Part shown: one piece after another, positions 1-8,189 of the stretch | Position numbering within the stretch: position 1 is the stretch's first letter | How the letters are laid out: each line of letters begins with the position of its first letter | Source: CAYNST01 sp964434105 | Lineage (GTDB): Bacteria > Pseudomonadota > Gammaproteobacteria > Pseudomonadales > Cellvibrionaceae | Assembly (NCBI GenBank): GCA_964434105.1 | Contig: CAYSTJ010000018.1 | Coordinates: 11,949-75,948 of the forward strand | Direction of reading: 5' to 3' | Length of the DNA stretch: 64,000 nt | Position numbers and translations under genes: made by a program | The notes under the pieces: model-generated | The model's database searches: none | The model's input: only the letters and a program-made list of their open reading frames with translations | Told to the model about the DNA's origin: nothing

Positions 1-1
1 G

Positions 2-1306
2 AAGATCAGCCTTTGGGCACTATTTCGGCGCGAGCTTCGTATTCGGGCCCTGGATGCGAGGGATGTGCATATTGATCTGCCCATTCTGAAGCGGTTGCAG
101 GGCACACTGCTGTCGAACCGTGTTGACACGTCGCTCTTTGCGCCGAATTCGCCGTGGCAATATTATCTCGGCATTGTGCAGGCCGATAACGTTCAGCTGT
201 GTCGTACGGAGCAACAGCAGTGTCTATACCTGGAGCGGTTCAGCGTGGCGCGCGGCCACTGGCGGACCGGGGATGCCGGATGGCAATTCAGGCACGACCA
301 GCCATTTGTCATCGCCAAAGGGTTTCTGCGGGATCAGTCGAGTGGCAACGCTATTTTTTATCTGGGCGAGCTGCATGTCGCGAAAGGCACATTGACGCCG
401 AACCTGATCCGGCTGGACAACATCAGTTTCACCAATCTGCACCTGGTTGAATCCGCCTTTATGGGCGAACCGGTGGAAACACCCTTTCAGACGCAGATCG
501 GCAGCCTGGCCATCAGTGAACTCGAAGTGGGCGGCGGCGACCGTAATGCCCTGCGACTGGGCACAGTCGTCGGCGATAGCGTCCGTCAGTCGCTCTATAA
601 AAATGCCGAAGGTAAATTGCTGTTTCCCCAGCATCTGAAAAGCTGGTTTCCGGAGATTGAACAGTATCTCGACCGGTTTTCCGAGACGACCCTGAGTTTG
701 GATTCGTTTAAATTAAACGGCGGTATGCTGGCCTGGTTTGATAAATCCGTGACGCCAACGGCACTGGTCAACCTGTCAAAAATTCAACTGGAGATGGGGG
801 CATTCGATACCAGCATGCCGGCCAGCCCGACGCCCCTTTCGCTTAAGGCCAATCTGGGTGAATCCGGTCATCTGGCGGTTGAGGGGTTTGTACATATCGA
901 CAGCGAAACGCCGCGGTTCGAGTTGACCGGAAATATCCAGGGGTGGGATGTATCCGATATCTCAGCCTATACCGAGCCAGCCGTCAAAGCGCGGGTGCAG
1001 GACGCGATTGTCGACTTCTCGGTCATTGCCGATGCCGAAAACGAAGACCTCAAGATAGACAGCCGCTGGCAGATCACCGCCATGAAGCTCGATACGACCG
1101 GCGCCGCCGGACGATCACTGCAGGACGCTTTTGATCGAATCAAAGACCATAACCAGAGTGTAAGTTTCGGTTTGACCTATAATGGCCGCCTGGATGCGGA
1201 TACCACCACACCGACTTACTTTTTTGGTACCTCCATGGCCGGACTGCTCAAGCGGATGGCAGCGGACCAACCGGCAGCCAGACGCGCTCCGGCACCAACC
1301 CATTAA
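2..1306 (+). CDS. AsmA/DUF748-like envelope protein, 5' end cut off by the window
   Basis: The reading frame is open to the left edge, so the true start lies outside the window; a GTG at 65 is internal. About 434 residues are visible. They are rich in alternating beta-strand text and contain a segment around 'WDVSDISAYTEPAVKARVQ' that resembles the 'PLSPYTEPYLG' segment of DUF748/AsmA-type proteins. That family is a set of large, mostly periplasmic beta-groove proteins linked to outer-membrane lipid transport or homeostasis. The assignment to this family is inference from pattern, not from a clear catalytic motif. The stop lies 17 bases before parC, so the two may be co-transcribed. A second AsmA-type gene begins at 63323 at the other end of the window. 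Confidence 0.6.
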   Translation, partial: KISLWALFRRELRIRALDARDVHIDLPILKRLQGTLLSNRVDTSLFAPNSPWQYYLGIVQADNVQLCRTEQQQCLYLERFSVARGHWRTGDAGWQFRHDQPFVIAKGFLRDQSSGNAIFYLGELHVAKGTLTPNLIRLDNISFTNLHLVESAFMGEPVETPFQTQIGSLAISELEVGGGDRNALRLGTVVGDSVRQSLYKNAEGKLLFPQHLKSWFPEIEQYLDRFSETTLSLDSFKLNGGMLAWFDKSVTPTALVNLSKIQLEMGAFDTSMPASPTPLSLKANLGESGHLAVEGFVHIDSETPRFELTGNIQGWDVSDISAYTEPAVKARVQDAIVDFSVIADAENEDLKIDSRWQITAMKLDTTGAAGRSLQDAFDRIKDHNQSVSFGLTYNGRLDADTTTPTYFFGTSMAGLLKRMAADQPAARRAPAPTH

Positions 1307-1323
1307 TCCATATTAAGTGACCT

Positions 1324-3576
1324 ATGACAGATATCGCTGCACCGTCTGCGGACGAAACTATTCCTCTGAAAAGATTTACCGAAAAAGCCTACCTCGATTA
1401 TTCCATGTACGTCATTCTCGATCGGGCATTGCCCAATGTCGGTGACGGCCTGAAGCCGGTACAGCGCCGTATCATCTACGCCATGAGCGAACTCGGGTTG
1501 AAGGCCGGCTCCAAGTACAAGAAGTCTGCGCGAACTGTGGGCGACGTGATCGGCAAGTTCCACCCCCACGGCGATTCGGCGGCCTATGAGGCCATGGTGC
1601 TGATGGCGCAGTCTTTCTCCTTCCGGTACCCGCTGGTGGATGGCCAGGGTAACTGGGGTTCCCAGGATGACCCAAAATCATTTGCCGCCATGCGCTACAC
1701 CGAGGCCAAGCTGACCCGGTTTTCCGACGTTCTGCTCAGCGAGCTGTCACAGGGAACAGTTGACTGGCAGCCTAACTTTGACGGAACGCTGGATGAACCA
1801 CGCGTGTTACCGGCCAGGGTTCCCAGTGTGCTGCTCAACGGGACTACCGGCATTGCTGTCGGCATGGCGACCGATATCCCACCGCATAATCTGCGCGAGG
1901 TGGTCAATGCAACGGTGCACTTGCTCGGGCACCCCAATGCCACGGTGGCAGAGTTGTGCGAGCACGTTCCCGGCCCTGATATGCCGACTGATGCCGAGAT
2001 CATTACGCCGCGCAGTGATCTGCAGAAAATTTATGAAACCGGCCGCGGCAGCCTGAAAATGCGGGCGCGCTGGACGCGCGAAGATGGCGCCATCATTGTC
2101 ACAGCCTTGCCTCACCAGGTGAGCGGTGCGCGTATTCTGGAACAGATTGCGGCACAGATGCAGGCTAAAAAGCTGCCCATGATCGCCGATCTGCGCGACG
2201 AATCAGACCATGAAAGCCCCACCCGTCTCGTCATTGTCCCGCGTTCGAACCGGATCGACCTGGACAGTGTCATGAATCACCTGTTTGCAACGACTGACCT
2301 GGAGCGCAGTTATCGGGTCAATATCAACCTGATCGGTATTGACGGACGGCCTGGCGTGAAGAACCTGAAACAGGTGCTGGGCGAATGGTTGCAGTTTCGT
2401 GTAGAAACGGTGCGGCGTCGCCTGCAGCACCGACTGGATTGGGTCGATCGCCGGCTGCACTTGCTGGAAGGTATGCTTATTGCGTATCTGAATCTGGATG
2501 AGGTGATTCATATTATTCGGACCGAGGAACATCCGAAAGACGAATTGATGACCCGTTTTGGACTGACCGAGGACCAGGCGAATTACATTCTGGACACCCG
2601 CCTGCGACAACTGGCGCGTCTGGAAGAAATGAAAATACGGGACGAGCAGGACAAGCTCGCCAAAGAAAAGTCAGACCTGGAGGCGACTTTGGCGTCCGAA
2701 CGGCGGATGAAAAACCTGGTGCGCAAGGAGTTGCTCGCGACTGCAGAGGAGTACGGCGATGACCGGCGCAGTCCGCTGGTACAGCGGGAAGACGCACAGG
2801 CTTTCAGTGAAACCGAATTGTTGGCCAGCGAGCCGGTGACGGTGGTGCTGTCTGAAAAAGGCTGGATTCGAGCAGCGAAAGGCCACGACCTTGATCCAGC
2901 CAGCCTGAGCTACAAGGCGGGAGACAGTTTCCGTTTTGCGGCGCGGGGCAAGAGCAACCAATTTGCGTACCTGCTGGATTCCACCGGGCGCAGCTATGCG
3001 GTGGCTGCCCATCAACTGCCGTCGGCGCGCGGGCAGGGTGAGCCCGCCACCAGTCGCATCAATCCGCCCAGTGGCTCCAGTTTTGCCGGCCTGTTAATGG
3101 GTGATGATCAACAGTCGGTGTTGGTGGCCTCGGACGCCGGTTACGGCTTCATTACCTGCCTGGGCGACCTGTTTACCCGGAGTCGCTCGGGCAAAGTCCT
3201 GCTGTCCGTGCCGGCGGGCGCAAGAGTGTTGCCACCCTCGGTTATCGCCGACCGGCAGGAGGGGCATGTTGTCGCCGTGGCAAACGACGGGCGTATGTTG
3301 GTTTTTCCCTTGACGGATCTGCCCGTGTTAAGTCGGGGCAAGGGGAACAAGATCATCGGCATCACGCCCGCCAGGCTACAGACGCGGGAGGAATTTCTGC
3401 TGGCAGTCGTCGTGGTCTCCGCGGAGCAGACCGTGCGCATCTGGGCGGGCAAACGGCATCTGGCGATGAAGCTCAAGGATATGGAGCACTATCTGGGCGA
3501 GCGCGGCCGGCGCGGACACAAGTTACCGCGGGGCTTTCAACGCGTCGACAGAGTGGAGGTTGAGCAGTCACGCTGA
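1324..3576 (+). CDS. parC: DNA topoisomerase IV subunit A
   Basis: ParC is the cleavage/religation subunit of topoisomerase IV, which decatenates daughter chromosomes together with ParE. The 750-residue product is close to the E. coli length (752). The catalytic tyrosine is Y125 in AAMRYTEAKL. The quinolone-resistance region reads HPHGDSAAYEAM with Ser85 and Glu89, the residues matching wild-type S80 and E84 of E. coli, so no target-site resistance change is visible there. The C-terminal half has the repeated beta-pinwheel (DNA-wrapping) pattern. The ATG start is 17 bases after the upstream gene. parE is not in this window and may lie upstream of the left edge. Confidence 0.98.
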   Translation: MTDIAAPSADETIPLKRFTEKAYLDYSMYVILDRALPNVGDGLKPVQRRIIYAMSELGLKAGSKYKKSARTVGDVIGKFHPHGDSAAYEAMVLMAQSFSFRYPLVDGQGNWGSQDDPKSFAAMRYTEAKLTRFSDVLLSELSQGTVDWQPNFDGTLDEPRVLPARVPSVLLNGTTGIAVGMATDIPPHNLREVVNATVHLLGHPNATVAELCEHVPGPDMPTDAEIITPRSDLQKIYETGRGSLKMRARWTREDGAIIVTALPHQVSGARILEQIAAQMQAKKLPMIADLRDESDHESPTRLVIVPRSNRIDLDSVMNHLFATTDLERSYRVNINLIGIDGRPGVKNLKQVLGEWLQFRVETVRRRLQHRLDWVDRRLHLLEGMLIAYLNLDEVIHIIRTEEHPKDELMTRFGLTEDQANYILDTRLRQLARLEEMKIRDEQDKLAKEKSDLEATLASERRMKNLVRKELLATAEEYGDDRRSPLVQREDAQAFSETELLASEPVTVVLSEKGWIRAAKGHDLDPASLSYKAGDSFRFAARGKSNQFAYLLDSTGRSYAVAAHQLPSARGQGEPATSRINPPSGSSFAGLLMGDDQQSVLVASDAGYGFITCLGDLFTRSRSGKVLLSVPAGARVLPPSVIADRQEGHVVAVANDGRMLVFPLTDLPVLSRGKGNKIIGITPARLQTREEFLLAVVVVSAEQTVRIWAGKRHLAMKLKDMEHYLGERGRRGHKLPRGFQRVDRVEVEQSR

Positions 3577-3817
3577 ATAAAGGAATGAGCTGCCGGTCGG
3601 GAAAAAAAGGCGTCAAGACTGTAAAATTGGCGCTGAAAGGCGCCTACAGCCGACGCTGAGACTATACACTCTGCAAATTGTATGATATTTGTGTGGCGAG
3701 TCGGATGGCACGCCATATGGCGGAACACAAAATGGACGGAAGGTTACGCCGGGCATGGCGGGCGACAGGCCCGGCGTTTGGCTGATGGTGAATTCCTGAC
3801 GAACAAGGAGATGCGCT

Positions 3818-4087
3818 ATGTTTCGGAAACACGAACGTACCCCTATGTGCTGCAGCATGATTCTGGTGCATCAGCAGACCGGAGAATTTGAGGTGGTAAC
3901 CCATGACGTCAGTCCGGGCGGGCTGTTTGTCAACCCGATCGCCGCAGACGGCGAAGCGTTGCTGCGTTCTCTGCATGTTGGCGATGAACTGCAGGCGCGC
4001 GTGGAAACGCCCGACGATCATGAGGAAGCGCTACCGCTGAGAGTTACCCGGATTGCGCACGACGGGTTCGGACTGACATTCGCCTGA
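3818..4087 (+). CDS. small PilZ-domain protein
   Basis: This 89-residue single-domain protein has the PilZ cyclic-di-GMP signature in two parts: RKHERTP near residues 3-9 (the RxxxR arm) and DVSPGGLFV near residues 29-37 (the D/NxSxxG loop). PilZ proteins bind cyclic di-GMP and act as adaptors for motility, exopolysaccharide or type IV pili; the partner here is unknown. An AAGGAG ribosome-binding site lies about 7 bases before the ATG. The gene stands alone 241 bases after parC and converges on the replication pair. It is one of two PilZ proteins in the first 10 kb, alongside 9656-10039. Confidence 0.85.
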   Translation: MFRKHERTPMCCSMILVHQQTGEFEVVTHDVSPGGLFVNPIAADGEALLRSLHVGDELQARVETPDDHEEALPLRVTRIAHDGFGLTFA

Positions 4088-4118
4088 TCACCCGGGTCTG
4101 GAATCAGCAGGAACTGTG

Positions 4119-4739
4119 TCACAGATTCAGTGACGCCTTTAGGGCCGACAGCCGCTCTTGTCCCTGCTGCTTGTCCAGTGGTGGCGACGGTTCCTTCGCC
4201 ACAGCCGGCAGCGCGGGCGTTTCGAGTTCGAGACCCTTCCTGACCTCCTGGCAGATCGCATCGTATTTTTGACGAAAAATCGGAAAGGCGACTTTTTCCG
4301 GGCTGGATTGCAGGAAGTACCAGTCGCAGGCCTTGCCGGCGTGATAAACCGCGGGATGGGACCACTGCCACGCGGCTTTGGGCGATGTGGCGCGACACGC
4401 CTCAATGTAGGCGCTGTGCGCATCCGGCAAATTGAAGCGACTGGACGCCCGCTCGCAATAATGGATCATCGTGTGCAGCGTGGGTAGAAATTCACTGGTT
4501 TCGATTACGGTGCGGGTTGCGCTCAGAATAGTGGGCGCATCAAAGCGGTTCAGCATATCCAGCCAGAGTCGCTTGACTTCATTCAGTTCGGCAGTGTTGC
4601 CGAATGCCTTGAGGTACTGGTTGTGGTAATTGAGCCGGAACAGGGTAAACACCTGATTGATGGTGTCTACCAATTCCAGCTTCTTCGCGTCCGAACCCTT
4701 TCTATAAGGCCCAGCTGCGGTCGGTGAGTTGTTCGACAA
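4119..4739 (-). CDS. lambda-P-like replication protein (putative DnaB loader)
   Basis: The 206-residue protein resembles the phage lambda replication protein P family annotated in Pseudomonas-like chromosomes, with a helical core around residues 22-130 including a LNEVKRLWLDML-type segment. Lambda P recruits and loads the DnaB helicase. The start is TTG: the upstream strand reads CAGGGAGCTAAGTC and then TTG, a good ribosome-binding site, and no ATG lies near. The start overlaps the end of the dnaT-like gene by 38 bases, so translation is probably coupled. No phage structural, lysis or integrase genes are nearby, so this looks like a domesticated chromosomal gene. Function as a loader is inferred from family and context. 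Confidence 0.65.
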   Translation of the reverse strand: MSNNSPTAAGPYRKGSDAKKLELVDTINQVFTLFRLNYHNQYLKAFGNTAELNEVKRLWLDMLNRFDAPTILSATRTVIETSEFLPTLHTMIHYCERASSRFNLPDAHSAYIEACRATSPKAAWQWSHPAVYHAGKACDWYFLQSSPEKVAFPIFRQKYDAICQEVRKGLELETPALPAVAKEPSPPLDKQQGQERLSALKASLNL

Positions 4740-5805
4740 GACTTAGCTCCCTGGTCGATTTATGGGACGGGTGCATCGTGGAACCACGCTGCGCCCAACG
4801 TTGTTTGACATATTGCAGGAACTTTGTGTTCCATGACGCGTGAACCTGATTGGTATCGCGCCAATAAATAACGAATTCGGGGATCAGGGCGCGGGCAAAG
4901 GCCAGATCGATATTGGCCAGATGCAACACTTCATCCACGTCCGCCGAGGGTCGCCAGTTTTCCGGTATCCTGCGGGGCATGGTGTCGTGCTCCAGGGCCG
5001 ACTGGTAGCGCAGCCACTGGCGCTGTACATGGTCGCGGAATTTCTTGTTCCAGTTATCCGACATGCTGCCCTGTTCCCGCCAATACAGTTCAAATTCGGG
5101 AATGGCGTCTTCGACAAATGATCGGCTGATCCCGGCGTGCAAAGTCAATACCTCCATGGCTTCCGGGCTGGGCTGCCAGTTTCTGGGCATGAGGGATTCG
5201 CGGGTCCGGGCATTTTCCTGCGCTTCATGCTCCCGCCAAAGTCGCAGGACATGCTGCATGAACTTGGTGCCCCAGCTGTAGGCGGTGACGCCGCGCTCGC
5301 GCCAGTAATTGACAAACTCCGGCACCGACGCGAGCGCAAACTGGGCAGGGATGGCATGCTGGGCGAGGCGGTCAAGGGTCTCCCGATCCGGTTGCCATCC
5401 CGGTGCGATCAGGTTTTTTGAGGCAGCTGTTGCCTGAAAGGACGGCACCGAAGTCTCCTGACGCGGCGCGGGAGTTTGCTCCCGCCGGCCATTGAACGCA
5501 AATTTAAGCTGCAGGCACTGTATAAACGGGGCGGAAGCCAGCAGGATCAGGCCCTTTTCCCGCAGATTGGTTGCTATCCGCTGGATATCGGCCGGCTGCC
5601 AGAATGGCATCAATTCATTGACCTGGTCCTGGGACAGCACAAACCATTCATAATTATTGCTGGCTACGCCGCGCAGATAGCGGGTATAGGCAGTAAGGAC
5701 GGACAGCATGACACTTTCTTCCAGGCCGATGGTTGCGGCCAGTGACGGATATACCAGGACAGGCGCTTCCGGCATAAGTGAGTTGTTGCGGTTCAGATAC
5801 GACAT
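4702..5805 (-). CDS. DnaT-like primosomal protein with three DnaT DNA-binding repeats
   Basis: The 367-residue product has an N-terminal domain (about residues 1-100, starting MSYLNRNN) like the Pseudomonas DnaT-domain proteins. Three copies of the DnaT DNA-binding module follow at about 136-191, 210-265 and 283-338. Each copy has the pattern W(Q/R)P..., then (V/I)PEF..YWR, then W(G/N).KF..(H/Y)V...W. DnaT takes part in PriA-dependent primosome assembly and replication restart. The ATG at 5805 is preferred over an upstream TTG at 5832 because the family N-terminus begins there; the ribosome-binding site is weak. The downstream P-like gene overlaps it by 38 bases. Three tandem modules are unusual compared with the single module in E. 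coli DnaT. Confidence 0.8.
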   Translation of the reverse strand: MSYLNRNNSLMPEAPVLVYPSLAATIGLEESVMLSVLTAYTRYLRGVASNNYEWFVLSQDQVNELMPFWQPADIQRIATNLREKGLILLASAPFIQCLQLKFAFNGRREQTPAPRQETSVPSFQATAASKNLIAPGWQPDRETLDRLAQHAIPAQFALASVPEFVNYWRERGVTAYSWGTKFMQHVLRLWREHEAQENARTRESLMPRNWQPSPEAMEVLTLHAGISRSFVEDAIPEFELYWREQGSMSDNWNKKFRDHVQRQWLRYQSALEHDTMPRRIPENWRPSADVDEVLHLANIDLAFARALIPEFVIYWRDTNQVHASWNTKFLQYVKQRWAQRGSTMHPSHKSTRELSLVEQLTDRSWAL

Positions 5806-6016
5806 TATTTCTTTATATGATTCCGCGCACAATAAAAGAACTCAAGATGGCGGTGGTGTCAGCCAGACTGTTTACGTTAGCATAGCTGCAAACAAAATAA
5901 AGCAGAAGCGGCGCCAAATATCGATTGCAGTGTCGCAATTATTCCTTCAACCCTGATTGGCAAGGTCTGCCGGGGCAGATTTTGCGAATTGTATCAATTT
6001 TTTGTGACATTATCTG

Positions 6017-6493
6017 ATGTTTCAACCGGATCTCACCCTAGAGCAGGCGTTGCAGTTTTCCCGTTATGATGCCTCGCATCCGCTGGCACCGGCGTCGACA
6101 TACCCATTCTGGCTGGATGACCGGTTATGGTCGACGGCCGAGCACTATTATCAGGCCAATAAATTCAATTCATCCTACCGTCAGCGTATTGCCGACTGCG
6201 CGTCCCCCGCCGAGGCCTGGCGGCTGGGGAATCGGTGGTTTCGGCGCAAACGTCCGGATTTTGTTCAGGTGCGCCTCGTCCTGATGACGCGCGCCCTGTA
6301 TAGCGTTGTGACACAGCATGCCGAAGTGCAGGAATATTTGCTGGAAACCGGTGTGCGGCATATCGCGGAGACCTCATTGTACGATCATTTTTGGGGAGTC
6401 GGACGCGACCAGCGCGGGCACAATCATCTGGGCAGGATCTGGATGGATATACGCAAACGGTTGACGGCTCGCCAGTCTGGAGAACACGATTGA
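6017..6493 (+). CDS. NADAR family protein (YbiA-like ADP-ribose-guanine glycosidase fold)
   Basis: The 158-residue protein shows the NADAR (DUF1768, COG3236) pattern: LWSTAEHYYQANKF near residue 37 and YDHFWGVGRDQRGHNHLGRIWMDIR-type text near 122-146, including conserved W, E, K and GxxxxGxNxLG. NADAR enzymes cleave N-glycosidic bonds. Described roles are removal of ADP-ribose from guanine bases in DNA (as antitoxins to DarT1-type toxins) and disposal of reactive riboflavin-pathway intermediates. No DarT-like toxin is adjacent. Its TGA overlaps the TTG of radA by 4 bases, so the two are translationally coupled. It lies divergent to the dnaT-P pair. No clear ribosome-binding site precedes the ATG. 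Confidence 0.85.
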   Translation: MFQPDLTLEQALQFSRYDASHPLAPASTYPFWLDDRLWSTAEHYYQANKFNSSYRQRIADCASPAEAWRLGNRWFRRKRPDFVQVRLVLMTRALYSVVTQHAEVQEYLLETGVRHIAETSLYDHFWGVGRDQRGHNHLGRIWMDIRKRLTARQSGEHD

Positions 6494-7845
6494 GTAAAAA
6501 TAAAACAGCGTTTGTTTGTAACGAATGCGGCGCGGACTACCGAAAATGGCAGGGGCAATGCAGTGAGTGCGGGGTATGGAACAGCCTGAGCGAGGTGCGT
6601 CTGGGGACGGTAACCGCGAGCAAGGCGCAAGGCTACGCCGGTGAGCTGGGCGGGAAGGTGCAGAAGCTGGCCGAGATTTCCCTCGAAGACCTGCCACGCT
6701 TTTCATCGTCGATGGAAGAATTCGATCGGGTTCTGGGGGGCGGATTCGTGCCGGGATCGGTCGTGTTACTGGGTGGACACCCGGGTGCAGGCAAATCGAC
6801 GCTGTTATTGCAGACACTGTGCGCCCTGGCGCAACGCTATCCTGCGCTTTATGTCACCGGTGAGGAGTCGCTGCAGCAGGTCGCATTGCGGGCACGGCGA
6901 CTTGAGCTTCCGGTAGAGCAGCTTCAGGTTCTATCGGAAACCAATGTGGACAGGGTCATTGACGCCGGCAGAGCTGTCGCACCGCGATTATTGGTGGTGG
7001 ATTCGGTACAGGTGATGCACCTGCCTGATATCACCTCGGCGCCGGGGAGTGTATCCCAGGTGCGGGAAAGCGCAGCCGCGCTTACGCGCTTCGCCAAGCA
7101 AAGCGGCACGGTGCTGATACTGGTCGGCCACGTGACCAAGGACGGCAGCCTGGCCGGGCCGAAGGTGCTGGAGCATATTATTGACTGTTCCATCATGTTG
7201 GAAGGGGGGCATGATTCGCGCTTTCGTACCCTGCGGGGGCACAAGAACCGATTTGGTGCGGTCAATGAGCTGGGGGTATTCGCCATGACCGAGCTGGGTA
7301 TGCGGGAAGTCACCAACCCCTCTGCCATCTTTCTGCAGCGCCCGGACGAGGTGGCAGCGGGCTCAGTAGTGATGGTGGTCTGGGAGGGCACGCGGCCGTT
7401 GCTGGTGGAGATCCAGGCGCTGGTGGATTCCAGCCATGGGGGGCCACCACGCCGCGTCACCGTGGGCCTGGAACAGAATCGGCTGGCCATGCTGCTGGCC
7501 GTCCTGCATCGCCATGGCGGCGTCATGCTCAGTGATCAGGATGTATTCGTTAATGCCGTGGGCGGTGTCAAGATCACCGAAACCAGCGCAGATCTGGCAT
7601 TATTGTTTGCTCTGGTTTCCAGTTTTCGTAATCAGGCGCTGCCCAAGGACCTGGTGGTCTTTGGCGAGGTCGGTCTGTCGGGAGAAATACGGCCGGTACC
7701 CAGCGGTCAGGAACGTTTGCGGGAGGCGGCCAAACACGGCTTTCGCCGCGCCATCGTGCCCGCGGCCAATGTGGGCAAGGAAAAGTTCGGATCCATGGAA
7801 GTCACGCCCATCAAAAAGCTGGAGGAAGCGCTGGCTTTCTTCTAG
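6490..7845 (+). CDS. radA: DNA repair protein RadA
   Basis: RadA is a RecA-like branch-migration ATPase acting in homologous recombination. The 451-residue form has an N-terminal zinc finger (C10-x2-C13 ... C24-x2-C27), a Walker A motif GHPGAGKST near residues 95-103, the RadA-specific KNRFG motif near 252-256 and a C-terminal Lon-like domain ending in MEVTPIKKLEEALAFF. The in-frame reading continues upstream, but the family N-terminus (SKNKTAFVCNECG) fixes the start at the TTG at 6490, which overlaps the NADAR stop by 4 bases. The length is close to E. coli RadA (460). Confidence 0.97.
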   Translation: MSKNKTAFVCNECGADYRKWQGQCSECGVWNSLSEVRLGTVTASKAQGYAGELGGKVQKLAEISLEDLPRFSSSMEEFDRVLGGGFVPGSVVLLGGHPGAGKSTLLLQTLCALAQRYPALYVTGEESLQQVALRARRLELPVEQLQVLSETNVDRVIDAGRAVAPRLLVVDSVQVMHLPDITSAPGSVSQVRESAAALTRFAKQSGTVLILVGHVTKDGSLAGPKVLEHIIDCSIMLEGGHDSRFRTLRGHKNRFGAVNELGVFAMTELGMREVTNPSAIFLQRPDEVAAGSVVMVVWEGTRPLLVEIQALVDSSHGGPPRRVTVGLEQNRLAMLLAVLHRHGGVMLSDQDVFVNAVGGVKITETSADLALLFALVSSFRNQALPKDLVVFGEVGLSGEIRPVPSGQERLREAAKHGFRRAIVPAANVGKEKFGSMEVTPIKKLEEALAFF

Positions 7846-7900
7846 TCGCGAATTCGCAGGCTGGTTCTTGCCTGGGTATCTGTCTTTCACTTGTGCGCAG

Positions 7901-7972
7901 GCCCGGGTTGTGCTGGCCCGGGTTGGTGCGGCTCGATTTGTGCGGCCCGATTTTTGCGACCCGATTTTTGCG
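7901..7972. repeat. tandem repeat of five 14-15 bp units
   Basis: Five degenerate head-to-tail units run from 7901: gcccgggttgtgctg, gcccgggttggtgcg, gctcgatttgtgcg, gcccgatttttgcg, acccgatttttgcg. The first two units are 15 bp and the last three 14 bp, with gradual change from cggg to cgat. The array lies in the noncoding gap after radA. Confidence 0.8.
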
Positions 7973-8071
7973 AAGAGACGGCCTCAGTCCCATGGATTTC
8001 CTGGCACCCATCCCCGGCGAGCGCGGTCGAACAGCACCTGAGTCACGTTTATTCACCTGTTACTGATTTAA

Positions 8072-8090
8072 AATGTCGACACTCGACATT
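8072..8090. promoter_or_regulatory. palindrome with 8-bp arms, possible operator of the CotH-like gene
   Basis: AATGTCGA, a 3-base spacer (cac) and TCGACATT form a perfect inverted repeat about 100 bases before the ATG at 8190. It sits between two direct copies of TCACCTGTTAC about 40 bases apart. This symmetry is typical of a dimeric repressor or activator site; no regulator is identified. Confidence 0.4.
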
Positions 8091-8189
8091 CAATCACCTG
8101 TTACCGTGCGTTCTTTCGCCACGGTCCAGTCGCATGCGTTCGCTGGCGTGCCCCGCCCCGTCAAACATCATTCTTGGAGATCCGTTCAG

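Larger units (their letters stand above)
7846..8189. other. intergenic region radA to cotH-like gene
   Basis: This 344-base gap holds a five-unit tandem repeat (7901-7972), an 8-bp-arm palindrome (8072-8090) flanked by two direct copies of TCACCTGTTAC (8053-8063 and 8094-8104), and the leader of the CotH-like gene. An open frame through part of it is an upstream extension of that gene and has no support as coding. Confidence 0.6.

Noticed and set aside
3628..3645. hairpin GGCGC/GCGCC after parC as a terminator
   Set aside because: The stem is only 5 bp and no T-run follows on the parC strand.
4119..5805. prophage remnant suggested by a lambda-P-like protein
   Set aside because: No integrase, repressor, structural or lysis genes are nearby, and the gene is coupled to a DnaT-domain gene in an otherwise ordinary chromosomal region.
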